From: Candidatus Poseidoniaceae archaeon
Lineage (GTDB): Archaea; Thermoplasmatota; Poseidoniia; Poseidoniales; Poseidoniaceae
NCBI GenBank assembly: GCA_028822955.1
Contig: JAPKCL010000012.1
Span: 1-25,172, forward strand
Reading direction: 5' to 3'
DNA length: 25,172 bases
Part shown: in pieces, positions 23,852-25,172 of the stretch
Layout: each line of letters begins with the position of its first letter
Position numbering within the stretch: the stretch's first letter is position 1
Program-made: the position numbers and the translations under genes
Notes under the pieces: generated by a model
Databases searched by the model: none
Seen by the model: the letters and a program-made list of their open reading frames with translations, nothing else
Told to the model about the DNA's origin: nothing

Positions 23852-25172
23852 TTAGTCCGTCCATTCGTCCCATTCGGTTTCACCTTCTTGACGGTAATAC
23901 CAGACTTCGTTTTCATCTTGGGCCCATTCTGTACCGTCATCATCAACACGGTGCTCAACTTGCCAAGAAGTGTCTTCACTCACTTGCGCAATGGCTGGGA
24001 CCGTTTTCGTCTCAGGTGCGGGACCACTTGGACCACTCGCCGTACCTGGCGCAGGACCACTCGGACCAGGTGCAGGGCCTGAAGGAGTATTATCATCGTC
24101 GTAATCTTCATCTTCATCATCGTAGTCAGAGTCTCCACCGCGTAATGTTGCAACAAGTAAACCGATAATGACAAGACTCACAATAGCGATGAGAACTGCA
24201 CCAACGTAGTAAAGAGCGCCTCCTGCCTTGAAGAAACCACCAACATTGCCTGTAACTTCAATCGTACGTTCTTCAGAAACCTTTCCAGCTGTGATTGTAA
24301 CGGTTTGAGGTCCATCATCAAGCGTGACGATGTTCCATACACCTTGGCCTTGATTCAATACTTCTGCGCGCCCTGTTGCATCGACATTTGCACTCGAAGG
24401 TATAGGGATCGGATTGAGATATTGATCGAATGCCTTGACGGTAACTGTGAAATTACCCAATTGGTCGATTGACTCTGAAGAGAGTTCAATGGTGAGTGAG
24501 TCAACAACATACAGTGGGTCAACAGAGATTTCTGCAAAACTTTCTGCATTACCGGCTGAGAAGTCCAAGGTGTGCGGACCGGCAAGAGTTGCAGTGTAGA
24601 TGTAAGTTCCATCACCTTGATGAGAGATATTCTCTACACGGGTTCCATTTTCGGACCATTCAACGAGTTGTGCAAATATGTTTTCATCGGCGTCTTGTCC
24701 AGTGACAGTCATGGTAATTTCACCACCAGCAGTCTGTGCAGCAGTGTCAAGTTCAGCAAAGACGAGAACGGCCTCACCATGGTGAACAATCATCGTTACA
24801 GCGTCACTGACATTGTACCCAGCATCGTTAACTGCAGAGGCTGAAATACTCCAGTTGCCGACAAGAGAAGCATCCCATCGCATATTGGTATCCATAAGAG
24901 AATCTGTAATGATTTCAAACTCACCCGAATCGAGGTTTGTCAAATACCAAACCAAAATGCTCGGATCAATCGGATTCGTATCCAGGTCAGAAAGTTCGAC
25001 TGTGAAGTCGATATATTCATCCGCTGTCATATCAAAAGCCGTGTTTGATGAACCGGCTGAATCAATAACAGTCAACAGAACTGAATTCAAATCACCATGT
25101 GAGACGGTCACATTGATAGCAACTCCTTGGCGATGAAACAACCTTTGTTCCATACTTGGCCTCAACCGAACC
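23852..25172 (-). CDS. Second TM-anchored surface protein, partial (N-terminus outside window)
   Basis: The frame is open to the window edge: codons before the apparent TTG start at 25165 continue without a stop, so at least 439 residues are seen and the N-terminus is missing. The visible part holds about four Ig-like modules, then one TM helix (YYVGAVLIAIVSLVIIGLL), an acidic stretch (DYDDEDEDYDDD), a GPSGPAPG collagen-like repeat, and an aromatic C-terminus with TEWAQDENEVWYYRQEGE and a final DEWTD. The layout matches the neighbouring protein at 21173-23809: extracellular stalk, single membrane anchor and cytoplasmic WW-like end. The two are probably paralogous or functionally paired. No enzyme motif is seen in the visible part. 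Confidence 0.85.
   Translation of the reverse strand, partial: VRLRPSMEQRLFHRQGVAINVTVSHGDLNSVLLTVIDSAGSSNTAFDMTADEYIDFTVELSDLDTNPIDPSILVWYLTNLDSGEFEIITDSLMDTNMRWDASLVGNWSISASAVNDAGYNVSDAVTMIVHHGEAVLVFAELDTAAQTAGGEITMTVTGQDADENIFAQLVEWSENGTRVENISHQGDGTYIYTATLAGPHTLDFSAGNAESFAEISVDPLYVVDSLTIELSSESIDQLGNFTVTVKAFDQYLNPIPIPSSANVDATGRAEVLNQGQGVWNIVTLDDGPQTVTITAGKVSEERTIEVTGNVGGFFKAGGALYYVGAVLIAIVSLVIIGLLVATLRGGDSDYDDEDEDYDDDNTPSGPAPGPSGPAPGTASGPSGPAPETKTVPAIAQVSEDTSWQVEHRVDDDGTEWAQDENEVWYYRQEGETEWDEWTD
24003..24090 (-). repeat. GPSGPAPG low-complexity repeat in surface-protein tail
   Basis: Read on the minus strand, this encodes PSGPAPGPSGPAPG, then TASGPSGPAPET: three near-identical SGPAPG units just inside the membrane. 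It likely forms an extended, flexible spacer between the acidic patch and the WW-like tail. Proline-rich stretches can bind WW-type domains, so pairing with the nearby aromatic tails is conceivable. Confidence 0.7.

Overview
The window reads as chromosome from an archaeon, most likely a marine Group II euryarchaeon (Candidatus Poseidoniales, Thermoplasmatota). This is an inference from several traits. The aspartyl-tRNA synthetase is of the short archaeal type. Where Shine-Dalgarno sites exist they are GGTGAT- or GAGGTG-like, and TATA-like boxes sit 25-30 bases before some starts. Genes are very tightly packed, with convergent genes touching or overlapping. Long secreted, TM-anchored, Ig-like surface proteins with acidic tails are present, together with many bacterial-type enzymes (MetK, PanB, GST, GPx, ALDH). 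No rRNA, tRNA, CRISPR array, transposase or phage gene was seen.

Layout. 1-3112 (-): the N-terminal ~1037 residues of a giant secreted protein with an NxS/T-rich linker and an embedded SGNH hydrolase (DUF4886-like) domain. 3185-4423 (-): bacterial-type metK, divergent from archaeal-type aspS (4583-5989). 6033-7992: a glutathione S-transferase-like gene overlapping tail-to-tail with a glutathione peroxidase, then an alpha/beta hydrolase. 8033-8848: an SDR with an altered active site, abutting a secreted DNase I-like nuclease (8849-9826, -). 9916-10764: a TPR protein. 10825-14655: a tight three-gene run of luciferase-like monooxygenase, asparaginase-II-family amidohydrolase and 2-aminomuconate-semialdehyde-type ALDH. 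14695-16285: a LON-domain protein and panB, then a small membrane protein on the other strand. 16879-19214: a two-gene operon coding for a LigB-type extradiol dioxygenase subunit with a complete iron site, and a fusion of the metal-less partner subunit to a 2-aminomuconate deaminase (RidA family). 19321-21003: an APC amino-acid permease carrying a C-terminal EF-hand pair. 21173-25172 (-): two surface proteins with Ig-like repeats, one TM helix, acidic tails and aromatic WW-like C-termini; the second runs off the window.

How the genes work together. The most coherent system is a candidate meta-cleavage route for 2-aminophenol or a related aminated catechol analogue. The dioxygenase would open the ring to 2-aminomuconate 6-semialdehyde, the ALDH would oxidise it to 2-aminomuconate, and the RidA domain would deaminate that to 4-oxalocrotonate/2-hydroxymuconate. 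The flavin-type monooxygenase, amidohydrolase and amino-acid permease could supply substrate. Ring cleavage and deamination are joined in one polypeptide, and a perfect 12-bp palindrome lies between the TATA box and the start codon of the dioxygenase operon. A second theme is the extracellular degradation or adhesion outfit: surface proteins, an SGNH hydrolase and a DNase I. This would suit a heterotroph that breaks down particles, proteins and extracellular DNA.
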